Shown here: positions 1 through 8,740 of the stretch, piece by piece | How the letters are laid out: each line of letters opens with the position of its first letter | Position numbering within the stretch: the stretch's first letter is position 1 | Assembly: GCA_030055575.1 (NCBI GenBank) | Contig: JASFYL010000009.1 | Coordinates: forward strand, 1 to 33,222 | Length of the DNA stretch: 33,222 nucleotides | Reading direction: 5' to 3' | Source: Thermoproteota archaeon | GTDB taxonomy: Archaea > Thermoproteota > Methanomethylicia > Methanomethylicales > Methanomethylicaceae | Notes under the pieces: model-generated | What the model was told of the DNA's origin: nothing | Databases searched by the model: none | The model's input: the letters and a program-made list of their open reading frames with translations, nothing else | Made by a program: the position numbers and the translations under genes

Positions 1-270
1 TTCCCCTATCAGTTCATCCCCGCATGTGATCTTGATGTACGTACAGTTCGGCCAGACAAAGCTCCTGTCCGTTGCGCAAGCGTAAACCTTCTTCCTCTTT
101 AATGCCTCCCTAACGCCGACATTGATGCCTTGGCACAGCCCCATCAGCACGCCCTTTTCAGACTCACACTCAAGTCTAAGGACTTCCTCCTTTTCCTCTT
201 CTGTGAGCTCTTTAACACACACTATTCCGCCAATCTTCCTTATTCTATCTGCCATATCACCTTCTGACAT
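1..270 (-). CDS. Partial hypothetical protein (C-terminus cut by window edge), N-terminus MSEGDMADRIRKIGGIVCVKELTEEEKEEVLRLECESEKGVLMGLCQGINVG...
   Basis: My reverse-strand translation is open from ATG at 270 to the window edge. The ATG overlaps the stop region of the upstream ASKHA gene by 14 nt, which suggests translational coupling. Confidence 0.7.
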   Translation of the reverse strand, partial: MSEGDMADRIRKIGGIVCVKELTEEEKEEVLRLECESEKGVLMGLCQGINVGVREALKRKKVYACATDRSFVWPNCTYIKITCGDELIGE

Positions 271-2152
271 AGCGCCTTACCACCCTCGGTGCCTTGATGA
301 CCCCCGCAGTCTCCGGAAATTCCTCTAGCCTGCTGTTGGGTATGTACATAGCATTTACGTATTCTTCTTCAAATATTGGTTTTGCTGCTAACTCTATATA
401 CTTTATTTTTGAGGCGACCAGCTGGGCCTCGGTCCTCATTTCTACCGACTTGAGACATAGCCTGGCACCAGACCCTGCTGTGTTCCCAGTAAAAGATATC
501 CTGTCTAATGGGATTTCGGGTATCATTCCAATAGTCCTTGCGCTCCTTGGGTCAATATAATTTCCAAAAGCACCAGCTATAACCACCTCTGAGAGGGAAT
601 TCCTGTCGAAGCCCCCTTCACGCACGAGGGTCATATAACCGGCATAAATCGCGGCTTTTGCTTTTTGGATCTCCCTGATGTCGTCCTGAGTTATCACGAG
701 GTCTTCCTTGCCCGTCTCTGTCTCCTCTTTCCCAACCAATACAAATTCCTTCCCGCCCTCCCCATCCCTGACGCCTCCTCTTTCCAAGATCCTCCCTGAG
801 GTATCTATTAAACCAGCCTTTAGCATCTCGGCCACGGCGTCAATCATCCCGGATCCGCATATCCCCCTGGGCTTCTTGTCGTCGATCGTCTTGTAGGAGA
901 CCCGAAGATCCTCATCGTCGATCCATACCTTCTCGATTGCCCCACTCGCGGCCCTCATGCCGCACCTTATGTGGGCGCCCTCGAAAGCGGGTCCTGATGC
1001 GGTTGAGCATGCCCAAATCCCGTTCTTGTCCCCCAGCATCACTTCGGTGTTTGTCCCTACGTCCATCAGGAGGGTGAGCCTTTCCTTCTCATGGAGCTTG
1101 GAGGCAAGGATATCTGCTATGGCATCCGCGCCCACAAATCCCGCCACGTTGGGGAGGAAGTGCACATTGCCCGAGCGGTTTATCCCTATCCCCACGTCCC
1201 TTGCCTTCGCGTCGAAAGCCCTCCCCATCCCGGCAGCGTATGGCGCCAGTCCAAGGCTCTTCACGTCGATCCCAAAGATGAGGTGATGCATTGCTGTGTT
1301 CCCGACCACGACCGCTTCATATATCTCGTTTCTGTCAATCTCAACGCTCGCAGTACCAGAGCCTATCAACTGGTTTACCCCTTCGAGAACAGCGCTGCGT
1401 ACCTCCTCGAGCTTCTCAATACCCTGCGACGCGTAGTTGATCCTTGTGATCACGTCCTCCCCAAACCTTATCTGCGGATTCATGATTCCATCCGCGTATA
1501 CTATTGATCCATCGTTGAGGTCAACTATGAATGCTGCGAGCTTCGTGGTTCCGACATCCACTGCGAGCCCGTACTTCTTCGCTGTCGTGTCGCCTTTCTC
1601 CAACGCAGTTACCTCTCCCCTACCAGTCACCACGGCAGTGACCTTCCACCCCCCCTCCCTGAATACCCTCGGGAGTTCTCGCGCCACGTGGGCGTCGATC
1701 TTCAGCCCTCTGTATCCCATCTCGGATAGCTTTCCTAGGAGCCTTTCGTCGTCAGCCGAGGGGTCATTCAGTGTTGGGGGTTCAAGCTCGAGGAAGATCT
1801 TTTCAACATTGCACTTCAGCTCTATCATCGGCTCCTTTCCCATTATTACTAGCCTCTGTTTGCCCACTCTGCTCTGGTCTGGCACTCTGACGGTTACCTC
1901 GCCCTTGACGTACGCCTGGCAGGCGAGCCTGTAGTTCTTGTCCCTTTCCCCTGTGATCCTCTTCTTTTCTTGTTCTGTGGGAGGGGAGACCTTTCCATCC
2001 ACAATCTCGATGAGACACTTCCCGCAGTAGCCTTTCCCCCCACAGATGGCAGCGAGATCCACACCACACAGCTGCGCAGCAGACATCAGGGAGGTGCCTT
2101 CTCGGATCCTACATCTCTTCCCTTCCGGAAGGAACCTCACCTCAAAACTCAA
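257..2152 (-). CDS. [2Fe-2S] ferredoxin plus ASKHA/DUF4445 ATPase-domain protein, RACo/RamA-like reductive activator
   Basis: N-terminal plant-type ferredoxin cysteine pattern (CGVDLAAICGGKGYCGKC...C). Long ASKHA-like body with GLAVDVGTTKLAAFIVDL, LLMDVGTNTEVMLG and VVIAGAFGNYIDPRSA. TTG start overlaps the atwA stop by 11 nt. Confidence 0.85.
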   Translation of the reverse strand: MSFEVRFLPEGKRCRIREGTSLMSAAQLCGVDLAAICGGKGYCGKCLIEIVDGKVSPPTEQEKKRITGERDKNYRLACQAYVKGEVTVRVPDQSRVGKQRLVIMGKEPMIELKCNVEKIFLELEPPTLNDPSADDERLLGKLSEMGYRGLKIDAHVARELPRVFREGGWKVTAVVTGRGEVTALEKGDTTAKKYGLAVDVGTTKLAAFIVDLNDGSIVYADGIMNPQIRFGEDVITRINYASQGIEKLEEVRSAVLEGVNQLIGSGTASVEIDRNEIYEAVVVGNTAMHHLIFGIDVKSLGLAPYAAGMGRAFDAKARDVGIGINRSGNVHFLPNVAGFVGADAIADILASKLHEKERLTLLMDVGTNTEVMLGDKNGIWACSTASGPAFEGAHIRCGMRAASGAIEKVWIDDEDLRVSYKTIDDKKPRGICGSGMIDAVAEMLKAGLIDTSGRILERGGVRDGEGGKEFVLVGKEETETGKEDLVITQDDIREIQKAKAAIYAGYMTLVREGGFDRNSLSEVVIAGAFGNYIDPRSARTIGMIPEIPLDRISFTGNTAGSGARLCLKSVEMRTEAQLVASKIKYIELAAKPIFEEEYVNAMYIPNSRLEEFPETAGVIKAPRVVRRYVRR

Positions 2153-3821
2153 TGCCTTCCTCCTCCAGGAGTCTCTTCACAACCGAGGACGGATCTCCGT
2201 CCATGACAACCCTCCCGTTCAGCATCAGTATTGCACGATCCGAGACCTCCTCTAGGAGATCCAGCTGGTGGCTGACGAGCACAATTGCCGGTCTGAACTT
2301 CTCCTTCACCATCTTGAGCGAGTTGGCAACCGTCCTGAGCGTTATGGGATCCAGGTCCCCAAAGGGCTCGTCGAGGATAAGTACCTTGGGGTTTGCCACG
2401 AGAGACAGCGCCAAGGCTACCCTGATCTTCTCCCCCCCGCTCAGCTCGTAAACATGCCTCTCAAGTATGTTTGTGCCGAGCCCTACAGCCTCAAGCACAG
2501 CTACGGCGACGCTTTTCGCCTTCTCGGGGTCTTTGGTTTTGAAGAGTTCTCTCAGCAGATCTTGGCTCATTCCCATCTCGTCGAGCTTTGCCTTCATCTC
2601 CCCCTCAGGCAGCTCAGAAACCCTGCTCAGTGCGTCAACTACTTCGTCGGAGATCCCGCTCCTTTCAGCCCTTTTCAGCGCAGCCAAAAGTGCCCCGTAG
2701 TCCTTTAACCCAAGCTTCGCTGCGAAGAGGTCCAGCACCTTGGCAAAGTGAGGCAGGTCGAACTCCTGGTGCAGAATCCCGATCCTCCTCCGGGCCATCA
2801 GGTTCTTCCTGCCGAGCCTGCCCAAGACGACCCATTCCCCCTTGTAGGTTATCTTGACCTCCCCCTTGTCTGGGATCTCCAATCCGGAGAGCATCCTGAG
2901 AATTACGGTCTTTCCTGCCCCGGATGGACCGACGATGCCCGTGATCTCCCCCCTCTTGAACTCCAGGTTAGTTTCGGTCATCTCGAAGACCATTCCGTAT
3001 GGGATCAGCTTGTAGACCTTACTTGCCCCCTCCATCTTCAGGACGACCTTGCCGTCCAACTTTACCTTCCTTACAGGAGCCTCCAGCCTGGATAGGAACT
3101 TGGAGAGGACTGCCTCGGTCTTGCCGTCGTCTACCACCCTGCCCTTGTCGATTAGGATGGTCCTCACGGAAAGAGACCTGTGAATTTGCGGATTGTGGGA
3201 GGCGAAGAGGATCGCAGTCCCGAGCTCCCGGTTTGCCCGCTTCAGGGCGTCTAGTAGTGCTTCCCTGGTTGCTGGGCAGGTCATGGTGCCAGGCTCGTCT
3301 AGCAACAGCAGTCTGGGCTTCCTGGCGATCTGACGGGCGATGATCAGCCTCTGCTTCTCTCCACCGCTGAGCACCTCAGACCAAAGCTCGGCGCGCCTTT
3401 CCAAACCAACTACCTTCAGTATCTCCATGGCTCGTTCGCGGTATTCCCTGTACTCTCCCTCCCCCTCTGGGATGGTCTCTTGGAATCCGTCGGAGTACCT
3501 TATCGCCCTGATCACGTTGTCGACTGCACTGTCTGGCCAGAGCCCGAAGCTCCTCTGCAACTGTATTGCAGTCAGCTTCTGGAGCTCGAGAAGATCGCTC
3601 TTTGGCGAGTTTGGGCTGATTTTCAGGTTATCGAAGGAGATGGTCCCAGAATCGAAGCTCTCCACTCCTCTCAAGATCTTCAACAATGTGCTTTTACCTG
3701 CGCCGCTCTCGCCTGCAATGCCAAGTATCTCCCCTTCTTCCATTGAGAATGTTACCCCTTCCAGGGCGATCACGCCATGTTCAGGGTACTTCTTTGTTAA
3801 GCCGTTCACTTCGAGCAACAC
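2142..3821 (-). CDS. atwA: Methyl-coenzyme M reductase system component A2 (tandem ABC ATPase)
   Basis: Two ABC modules, with Walker A motifs GESGAGKST and GPSGAGKT and signatures LSGGEKQR and LSGGEKIR. Position in an mmp cluster. Confidence 0.9.
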   Translation of the reverse strand: MLLEVNGLTKKYPEHGVIALEGVTFSMEEGEILGIAGESGAGKSTLLKILRGVESFDSGTISFDNLKISPNSPKSDLLELQKLTAIQLQRSFGLWPDSAVDNVIRAIRYSDGFQETIPEGEGEYREYRERAMEILKVVGLERRAELWSEVLSGGEKQRLIIARQIARKPRLLLLDEPGTMTCPATREALLDALKRANRELGTAILFASHNPQIHRSLSVRTILIDKGRVVDDGKTEAVLSKFLSRLEAPVRKVKLDGKVVLKMEGASKVYKLIPYGMVFEMTETNLEFKRGEITGIVGPSGAGKTVILRMLSGLEIPDKGEVKITYKGEWVVLGRLGRKNLMARRRIGILHQEFDLPHFAKVLDLFAAKLGLKDYGALLAALKRAERSGISDEVVDALSRVSELPEGEMKAKLDEMGMSQDLLRELFKTKDPEKAKSVAVAVLEAVGLGTNILERHVYELSGGEKIRVALALSLVANPKVLILDEPFGDLDPITLRTVANSLKMVKEKFRPAIVLVSHQLDLLEEVSDRAILMLNGRVVMDGDPSSVVKRLLEEEGIEF

Positions 3822-3834
3822 AGCTTCGACCCCC

Positions 3835-4740
3835 TCAGAACATCGACCTAGGAAGCACTTTCACTAAAATATAATTCCTCATAAGCGATCTCTTGATGAC
3901 CGCAACCTCTGAGAGGCTGCGCCCTTCGATGTTTACCTTGCCTATCCTTTCCTTGTAATCATCGTAAGGTAGCTTGACCCTGATCCCATCTATCTTTAAT
4001 GTGACCGGATTAGGTGAGAGTGCCTCTGCGGCCTCAGGCACCTGCCTCTCTACTTCGTTCTTAACAACAATCGGCTCAACGACCAGTGGATCCATGTCCA
4101 TCTCCCTCCTCCTCTGCTCCACGATTACGCCTGCAAGCCTTGAAACCTCTTTCAGCTTTTCGATAGCATCTCCCGTTCTCGCTCTCTCAGGGTACCTTCC
4201 AATCCCGCCAACGTAGCCTTCGGCGCCTGACAGCCCTCCTATAATGGGTCCCCCAGTCACAATCACCGGGACCTCGATCTCCTGGAAGAGTTTGGTCTTC
4301 TTCAAAAGGCAAGCCTCGAAGTTACCGAGGGTGAATACCGCGAGGTCGTGTTCCTCTATCAGCTCCTTCTCCTTCATTGTGGTGTGGACTATCTTCTGAC
4401 CCACTCCCCTTGAAAGCCCTATTATGTTAGTTTTAGCCCCGTGCCTTCGTAGGTTCTCAGCAATGTCGCACGCAGGATGGGGAAGGTGGTGCCTTGAGAG
4501 CGTGGGTGCGATTACCCCGATCTCAGTGCCTATGAGGGGGGCCTCTGTGATCTTGCCCTTCAACTCTGAGACGATGGTCTTGAGCATTTCCAATTCCTCC
4601 TCCGGGACGGCTATGTTCATTATTAGGTCGAGGCCAACCACTGTCTTCTGGACCACGAATCCGCCCACGTCCTCGAGGAACTCGATTATCCTCTCGTGCC
4701 TATAGAGGCCCCCCTCGAAGAGCAGGAACTTAAGCACCAC
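3835..4740 (-). CDS. mmp7: Methanogenesis marker protein 7
   Basis: ORF given as 3835..4803. The family-like start is probably VVLKFLLFEGGLYRHERI (GTG at 4740 or 4737), just past the mmp17 stop. Mmp7-like sequence and synteny with mmp17 and atwA. Confidence 0.85.
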   Translation of the reverse strand: MVLKFLLFEGGLYRHERIIEFLEDVGGFVVQKTVVGLDLIMNIAVPEEELEMLKTIVSELKGKITEAPLIGTEIGVIAPTLSRHHLPHPACDIAENLRRHGAKTNIIGLSRGVGQKIVHTTMKEKELIEEHDLAVFTLGNFEACLLKKTKLFQEIEVPVIVTGGPIIGGLSGAEGYVGGIGRYPERARTGDAIEKLKEVSRLAGVIVEQRRREMDMDPLVVEPIVVKNEVERQVPEAAEALSPNPVTLKIDGIRVKLPYDDYKERIGKVNIEGRSLSEVAVIKRSLMRNYILVKVLPRSMF

Positions 4741-5275
4741 TCCCCCCTCCCATTTGCGCGGCGAGCGCTTTCCACTCCTCTTTGATCGGATCCTCGGAGG
4801 CAATTATCGTGAGAGTGCCCTTTCCCCTCGTTGCGCTCCTGACCCTGAATCCTTCTGGGATTATCCTAGTGGCTAGCTCGTTGATCCTCGACTCGAGGTC
4901 GTACCCCTTCTCGCTCAGCCTTATCCCCTTAACCTCGTCTGGGTCTGCCCCAGAGACGAATATCTCGAGCCTGCCTATCTGCTCCACCCTGTCCCTCCCG
5001 TACTTGGACCAGAGTGCCTTGAGCGCATCGCCAAGGAAGATCTCGCTGCTCAAGGTCACCCTTATTCCATTCTTCCTAGAGTCGATATACGAAGCCTCGC
5101 CAAGTGTGCTCTTGCCAGAGAGTTCTTTGTACTTTATCCTGATGATGAAGACAGGCTCCCCGACCTTTATCTTAATCTCGATCGACTCTATGCTTCCGCC
5201 TAGGCCGAGATCCTCTACGCTCTTCTCTGCTATGTACCTGTATTGCTGCCCTCCTAGTTCCTCATCAGCGTCCAC
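4730..5275 (-). CDS. mmp17: Methanogenesis marker protein 17
   Basis: Mmp17-like sequence (GGQQYRYIAEKSVEDLGL...ALWSKYGRDRVEQIGRLEIFV). Synteny between mmp6 and mmp7. The start codon is uncertain (see findings). Confidence 0.8.
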   Translation of the reverse strand: MDADEELGGQQYRYIAEKSVEDLGLGGSIESIEIKIKVGEPVFIIRIKYKELSGKSTLGEASYIDSRKNGIRVTLSSEIFLGDALKALWSKYGRDRVEQIGRLEIFVSGADPDEVKGIRLSEKGYDLESRINELATRIIPEGFRVRSATRGKGTLTIIASEDPIKEEWKALAAQMGGGSGA

Positions 5276-5282
5276 GAAGATC

Positions 5283-5684
5283 TTAACTGTGTGCCACCTC
5301 CGATTCTATTATCTCCTTGAGCTTACCTACCTCCAGCTTCCCCTTCTTCCTCTTAGCAGGCGCTTCGCCTTCTTCCTCAAGGGCTCTGGAGACATTCCTA
5401 AGGACTTCCCTCTCGGCGCTGAGCATATGATATCCTGGTCTCGGCCCCCCGCCCCTCTTTGCCCTGCAGATTCTCTCGTCCCCTATACGGTACCCTCTTT
5501 GCTTATAGAAGATCCTCTTCGGATCAAGTGCCCTAAGCTCGGCCAAGGCCCTCTCGACGTTTTCTACTTCTCCTTCAATGAGAATACCGTAGCATGTCTC
5601 CTTGTATTCTATCCCTTCAAACGAAGCCGCCTTTTCTGCTAGCATCGATGGCGTCAAGCTAGAATCTGGAGAGAGCACAACCAA
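5283..5684 (-). CDS. mmp6: Methanogenesis marker protein 6
   Basis: Mmp6-like motif QRGYRIGDERICRAKRGGGPRPGYHMLSAE. Located between mmp3 and mmp17. Confidence 0.87.
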   Translation of the reverse strand: MVVLSPDSSLTPSMLAEKAASFEGIEYKETCYGILIEGEVENVERALAELRALDPKRIFYKQRGYRIGDERICRAKRGGGPRPGYHMLSAEREVLRNVSRALEEEGEAPAKRKKGKLEVGKLKEIIESEVAHS

Positions 5685-5692
5685 GAATGTCT

Positions 5693-7222
5693 TTATCGTG
5701 CTCCCACCTCCTGTAAATAGATTTCATCGCCTTCCTTCACGCCTTTAAGCAGAGTGAGCCCTCCGACCACCTCTCCGATGAGGTTGGTTCCGTCAAACCC
5801 TTCGGCAGTGGGACCGAATCTGTCGCTGTCAGTCAGCCTTACCCCGATCATCCCAACGAACTTCTTGACGGTGTTCGTCAGCCCTATCTGCCCTGAGCGT
5901 ACCCTTTCGGTTGGCACATTCTCTGGCGTCAGCCCCTTAGCGATCCCCCCATCCCCCCTGAAGAGCACCATCTCCATCTTGGGGTTTGAGAAGTATACCC
6001 TTAGCTTTCCGTAGGTCTTACGTTCGAGCCCCGTGACCGCCCTGAAGTACTTGACCGAACGCGGTGCGTCTTCGTAGTATAGCCTAACTTTGAGGATCTT
6101 CTCAGGGGACGTTGTCTTGCAGACGACCTCTCTCTTCTTGTAGATCTCGAGAGTGTTCTGGGGCATATGCTCGACTATTATTCCTTCCCTTTCATCACCC
6201 TCTAAGAGCACTTTTATATTCAGTTCCCTGAGGAGCTCCTGGGCCTCGCTGAAACTCTTCCCCAAGATCCTTATCCTTTTCGGACGTGGCAGAACGGAAA
6301 GTACGTCTCCTTCCTCTGCGAGGTCTACGAGCTCCATGCCGCTCAGAACTTTTCCCACGATCGTGTGGGATTGGGCGAGCGGGACGTCCTTCTTGTATAT
6401 GTAAAGCCCACCGACATTCTCGCCGCTATTCCGTACAGTAACAGTCCCCCTTCTTCTTTCCCCCATCTTCTCTGCAACGAGGGATGTCACCTTTAACTCG
6501 TTGCTGCAGATGTAACTGCTGGCATCTGAAGTCACCTTTATGATCCCCTGATCAAGCATGTTATAGGCATGCTCTCCGCAGACTGGTGAGTCGTATTCCA
6601 GGGATAGCTCAACTCGGGTGAAGATCTTGTCAGACTCCTCGAGGATCATCCCGGGCTCTCCCCTCAATAGCGACTTTGTTCTTTCCCTAACCTCCAAGAC
6701 CGGTTTGACTGAGAGTATCTTGTCTCCCATCTTGAGAGAGCCGATCAAGTGTCTCCCATATACGACCCTCCCTAATGCGGCGCACCCCCTTGGCGGATAG
6801 TAAGACGCCAAGTGGGGTCTCTTGGAGAACACGAGGTGGGCATTTTCCCTGCTGAGCCCTGAGAGGCTTATTGTCACTTCTGTTCTGGCGAGTGTTACTG
6901 GTTCGAGCGAAGGTTCTGCGTCAAAGAATGACGGACCAAAAACTACCGCGTCCTTGGTCACCCACCTGACGCCTGAACCCTCGAATCCATGATAAGCCTT
7001 CTTCCACACCTCCAGAAGTACCTTGCAGTCGACCTTGATAATCATACGCCCCTGTGTCGTCTGAAACTCGAACAGATCCGTCTCTATGCTCTCTTCACTG
7101 ACCTTTCTCCTGACCGCTATGAGTCGCCCGTCGGTCGCCCCGAGTCCTGCCTTACTCAGGATCGATCCTAGGCTCTCACCATTCTCTGCCTCGAACTCTT
7201 CCCCATCGATAGCGATCTTCAA
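5693..7222 (-). CDS. mmp3: Methanogenesis marker protein 3
   Basis: 509 aa Mmp3/UPF0288-like protein. N-terminus MKIAIDGEEFEAENGESLGSIL, internal FGPTAEGFDGTNLIGEV, and position in the cluster. TTG start. Confidence 0.87.
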   Translation of the reverse strand: MKIAIDGEEFEAENGESLGSILSKAGLGATDGRLIAVRRKVSEESIETDLFEFQTTQGRMIIKVDCKVLLEVWKKAYHGFEGSGVRWVTKDAVVFGPSFFDAEPSLEPVTLARTEVTISLSGLSRENAHLVFSKRPHLASYYPPRGCAALGRVVYGRHLIGSLKMGDKILSVKPVLEVRERTKSLLRGEPGMILEESDKIFTRVELSLEYDSPVCGEHAYNMLDQGIIKVTSDASSYICSNELKVTSLVAEKMGERRRGTVTVRNSGENVGGLYIYKKDVPLAQSHTIVGKVLSGMELVDLAEEGDVLSVLPRPKRIRILGKSFSEAQELLRELNIKVLLEGDEREGIIVEHMPQNTLEIYKKREVVCKTTSPEKILKVRLYYEDAPRSVKYFRAVTGLERKTYGKLRVYFSNPKMEMVLFRGDGGIAKGLTPENVPTERVRSGQIGLTNTVKKFVGMIGVRLTDSDRFGPTAEGFDGTNLIGEVVGGLTLLKGVKEGDEIYLQEVGAR

Positions 7223-7250
7223 TCGATCTACGCTCCAGCGGCAGCACTAC

Positions 7251-7276
7251 ATTATTAAATCCCTGATTAATTTATA
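7251..7276. promoter_or_regulatory. Divergent promoter region between mmp3 (-) and mcrD (+)
   Basis: AT-rich TATA-like elements attattaaat (7251-7260, usable on the minus strand) and ttaatttata (7267-7276, about 16-25 nt before the mcrD ATG). They lie in a 69-bp divergent intergenic region. Confidence 0.5.
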
Positions 7277-7291
7277 GGTTAGTGATCCGAG

Positions 7292-7618
7292 ATGTCTCAG
7301 TCACCTCACCCTAGAGAGATCGAGGTCATGCCAAGGAGACTGATGAGCTCCAAGAAAGCGACGGATCTCTCTGCTATAATGCGCGAGACCGATGGAGTAG
7401 AAGAGGTTCTTACACACACAATCAAGTACTCGGGGGGAGGAGCCGTAACGGGGAGGTTCATACTCGTCCTCAAGGAGGGATTCAAACCCGAGGATGTGAT
7501 TGAGAAGATAAGACCTGTTTGTGAACAATCGATGCCATATGGCTATGACATCAGGGTGGGTCAGTTCACCAAGCCAAGACCGACTGTTAAGGACTACCTC
7601 CGCGGGCTCAAAAGGTGA
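7292..7618 (+). CDS. mcrD: Methyl-coenzyme M reductase operon protein D
   Basis: McrD-like sequence IEVMPRRLMSSKKATDL...PYGYDIRVGQFTKPRPTVKDYL. Followed directly by mcrC. Confidence 0.85.
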   Translation: MSQSPHPREIEVMPRRLMSSKKATDLSAIMRETDGVEEVLTHTIKYSGGGAVTGRFILVLKEGFKPEDVIEKIRPVCEQSMPYGYDIRVGQFTKPRPTVKDYLRGLKR

Positions 7619-8304
7619 AACATTTGCAGGATTCGATCGGAAGGGACGTCCAGATTGTCGATTGCCGGGAATCTATGGGCATAGGCGAAGGTGGGGGTCT
7701 TGCCCAGCGCGGTACGATCTCGGAGTCCGAAAGCTTCGAAGTAGTTGCTGTAGCGATGTCTCCCTCGAAGCGGCACATAACAAAGCCTATCTGCGAGATC
7801 ACCTATGGGTTGAGGGAGCAGGGGATACGTACCAGCGTGCTTGTACTGGAGTCCGGGGCGGGTGTCCCTCCCGACTCCCCTTACGGGGGGGCCCCTGGCG
7901 GGTCTATGGCAGGAATCAACGAGAAGGAAGTCTTCCAGATCAGAAGGTTCAAGCTTGCTTTGATGCACCTCGGTGGCATAAGCGGTCATGTAGTACACAA
8001 GGCTAAGTCTTTCTTGAGGTATGTTGACATACCTGCTATTATAGTGTGCGAGGCACCCGTAGACTATGAGGACTTTGCCAAAGTCGGCATAATCACCAGG
8101 CTTGTACGCCCGCCCCCCGGAAAGGTGGAGTGCGCAGGGGTAATACTAGACCTCGTCACTGGGGTGGTCAGGGGTGTAAGCTGCCCGAGGGACAAGCTGA
8201 ATGAGATAGTGATAAAAGTAAAGTTCTGGCTGAGTAAGATCAGCGCTGATGAAGTGATGCTTGGGAGGAACGAGATTGGCAAAGGTATTCATATTCCCGC
8301 CTAA
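7615..8304 (+). CDS. mcrC: Methyl-coenzyme M reductase operon protein C
   Basis: Strongly McrC-like: VDCRESMGIGEGGGLAQRGTISES, AVAMSPSKRHITKPICEITYGLR, LRYVDIPAIIVCEAPVDYEDFAKVG. GTG start overlaps the mcrD TGA (GTGA). Confidence 0.93.
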   Translation: MKHLQDSIGRDVQIVDCRESMGIGEGGGLAQRGTISESESFEVVAVAMSPSKRHITKPICEITYGLREQGIRTSVLVLESGAGVPPDSPYGGAPGGSMAGINEKEVFQIRRFKLALMHLGGISGHVVHKAKSFLRYVDIPAIIVCEAPVDYEDFAKVGIITRLVRPPPGKVECAGVILDLVTGVVRGVSCPRDKLNEIVIKVKFWLSKISADEVMLGRNEIGKGIHIPA

Positions 8305-8740
8305 CAGCCTAATCCTCTATGATCTGGTGACGCGCGAGGGTCATAAGCCCTTAGGTCTGGGCGAGGAGGTATCAAAGAACCTCTCCAAGCCGGAGATCGA
8401 CTCCCCCCCTATGAACATAACCCCTGAGTTTCCGAGGCGTGGACTGAAGTACGCGGCGATAGAGGTCCCTTCAGGGGTGAGGGGCAGGCTGGCACTGATT
8501 GGGCCCCTTATCGAGGAGGCAGACGCAGCCATAGTCGTTGAGGATCCCGAGGCACTGTTCGGATGCGCTAGCTGCGGCAGGACAAACGAGTTCATCCGAT
8601 ACATAATTAAGCGGAAGGGCCTCCCAGTGGTTACCGTTCCCTACCCCAGAACAGAGGAGGATGCGAAGATAATGGTGTCCAAAATAAGGTCATTCCTGAA
8701 ATCTTTGGGTGATAAGAATGGTATGCCTAGTGGTAGATGA
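8261..8740 (+). CDS. mmp5: Methanogenesis marker protein 5
   Basis: Mmp5-like: VFIFPPNSLILYDLVTREGHKPL, RGLKYAAIEVPSGVRGRLALIGPLIEEADAAIVVEDPEALFGCASCGRTNE. TTG at 8276 is an equally plausible start. Confidence 0.88.
   Translation: MGGTRLAKVFIFPPNSLILYDLVTREGHKPLGLGEEVSKNLSKPEIDSPPMNITPEFPRRGLKYAAIEVPSGVRGRLALIGPLIEEADAAIVVEDPEALFGCASCGRTNEFIRYIIKRKGLPVVTVPYPRTEEDAKIMVSKIRSFLKSLGDKNGMPSGR

Noticed and set aside
1091-1934. Plus-strand ORFs 1091..1507 and 1437..1934
   Set aside because: Antisense to the ASKHA gene, no recognisable motifs.
4782-5642. 286-aa plus-strand ORF
   Set aside because: Antisense to mmp17 and mmp6, Ser/Pro/Leu rich as expected from reverse-strand shadow frames.
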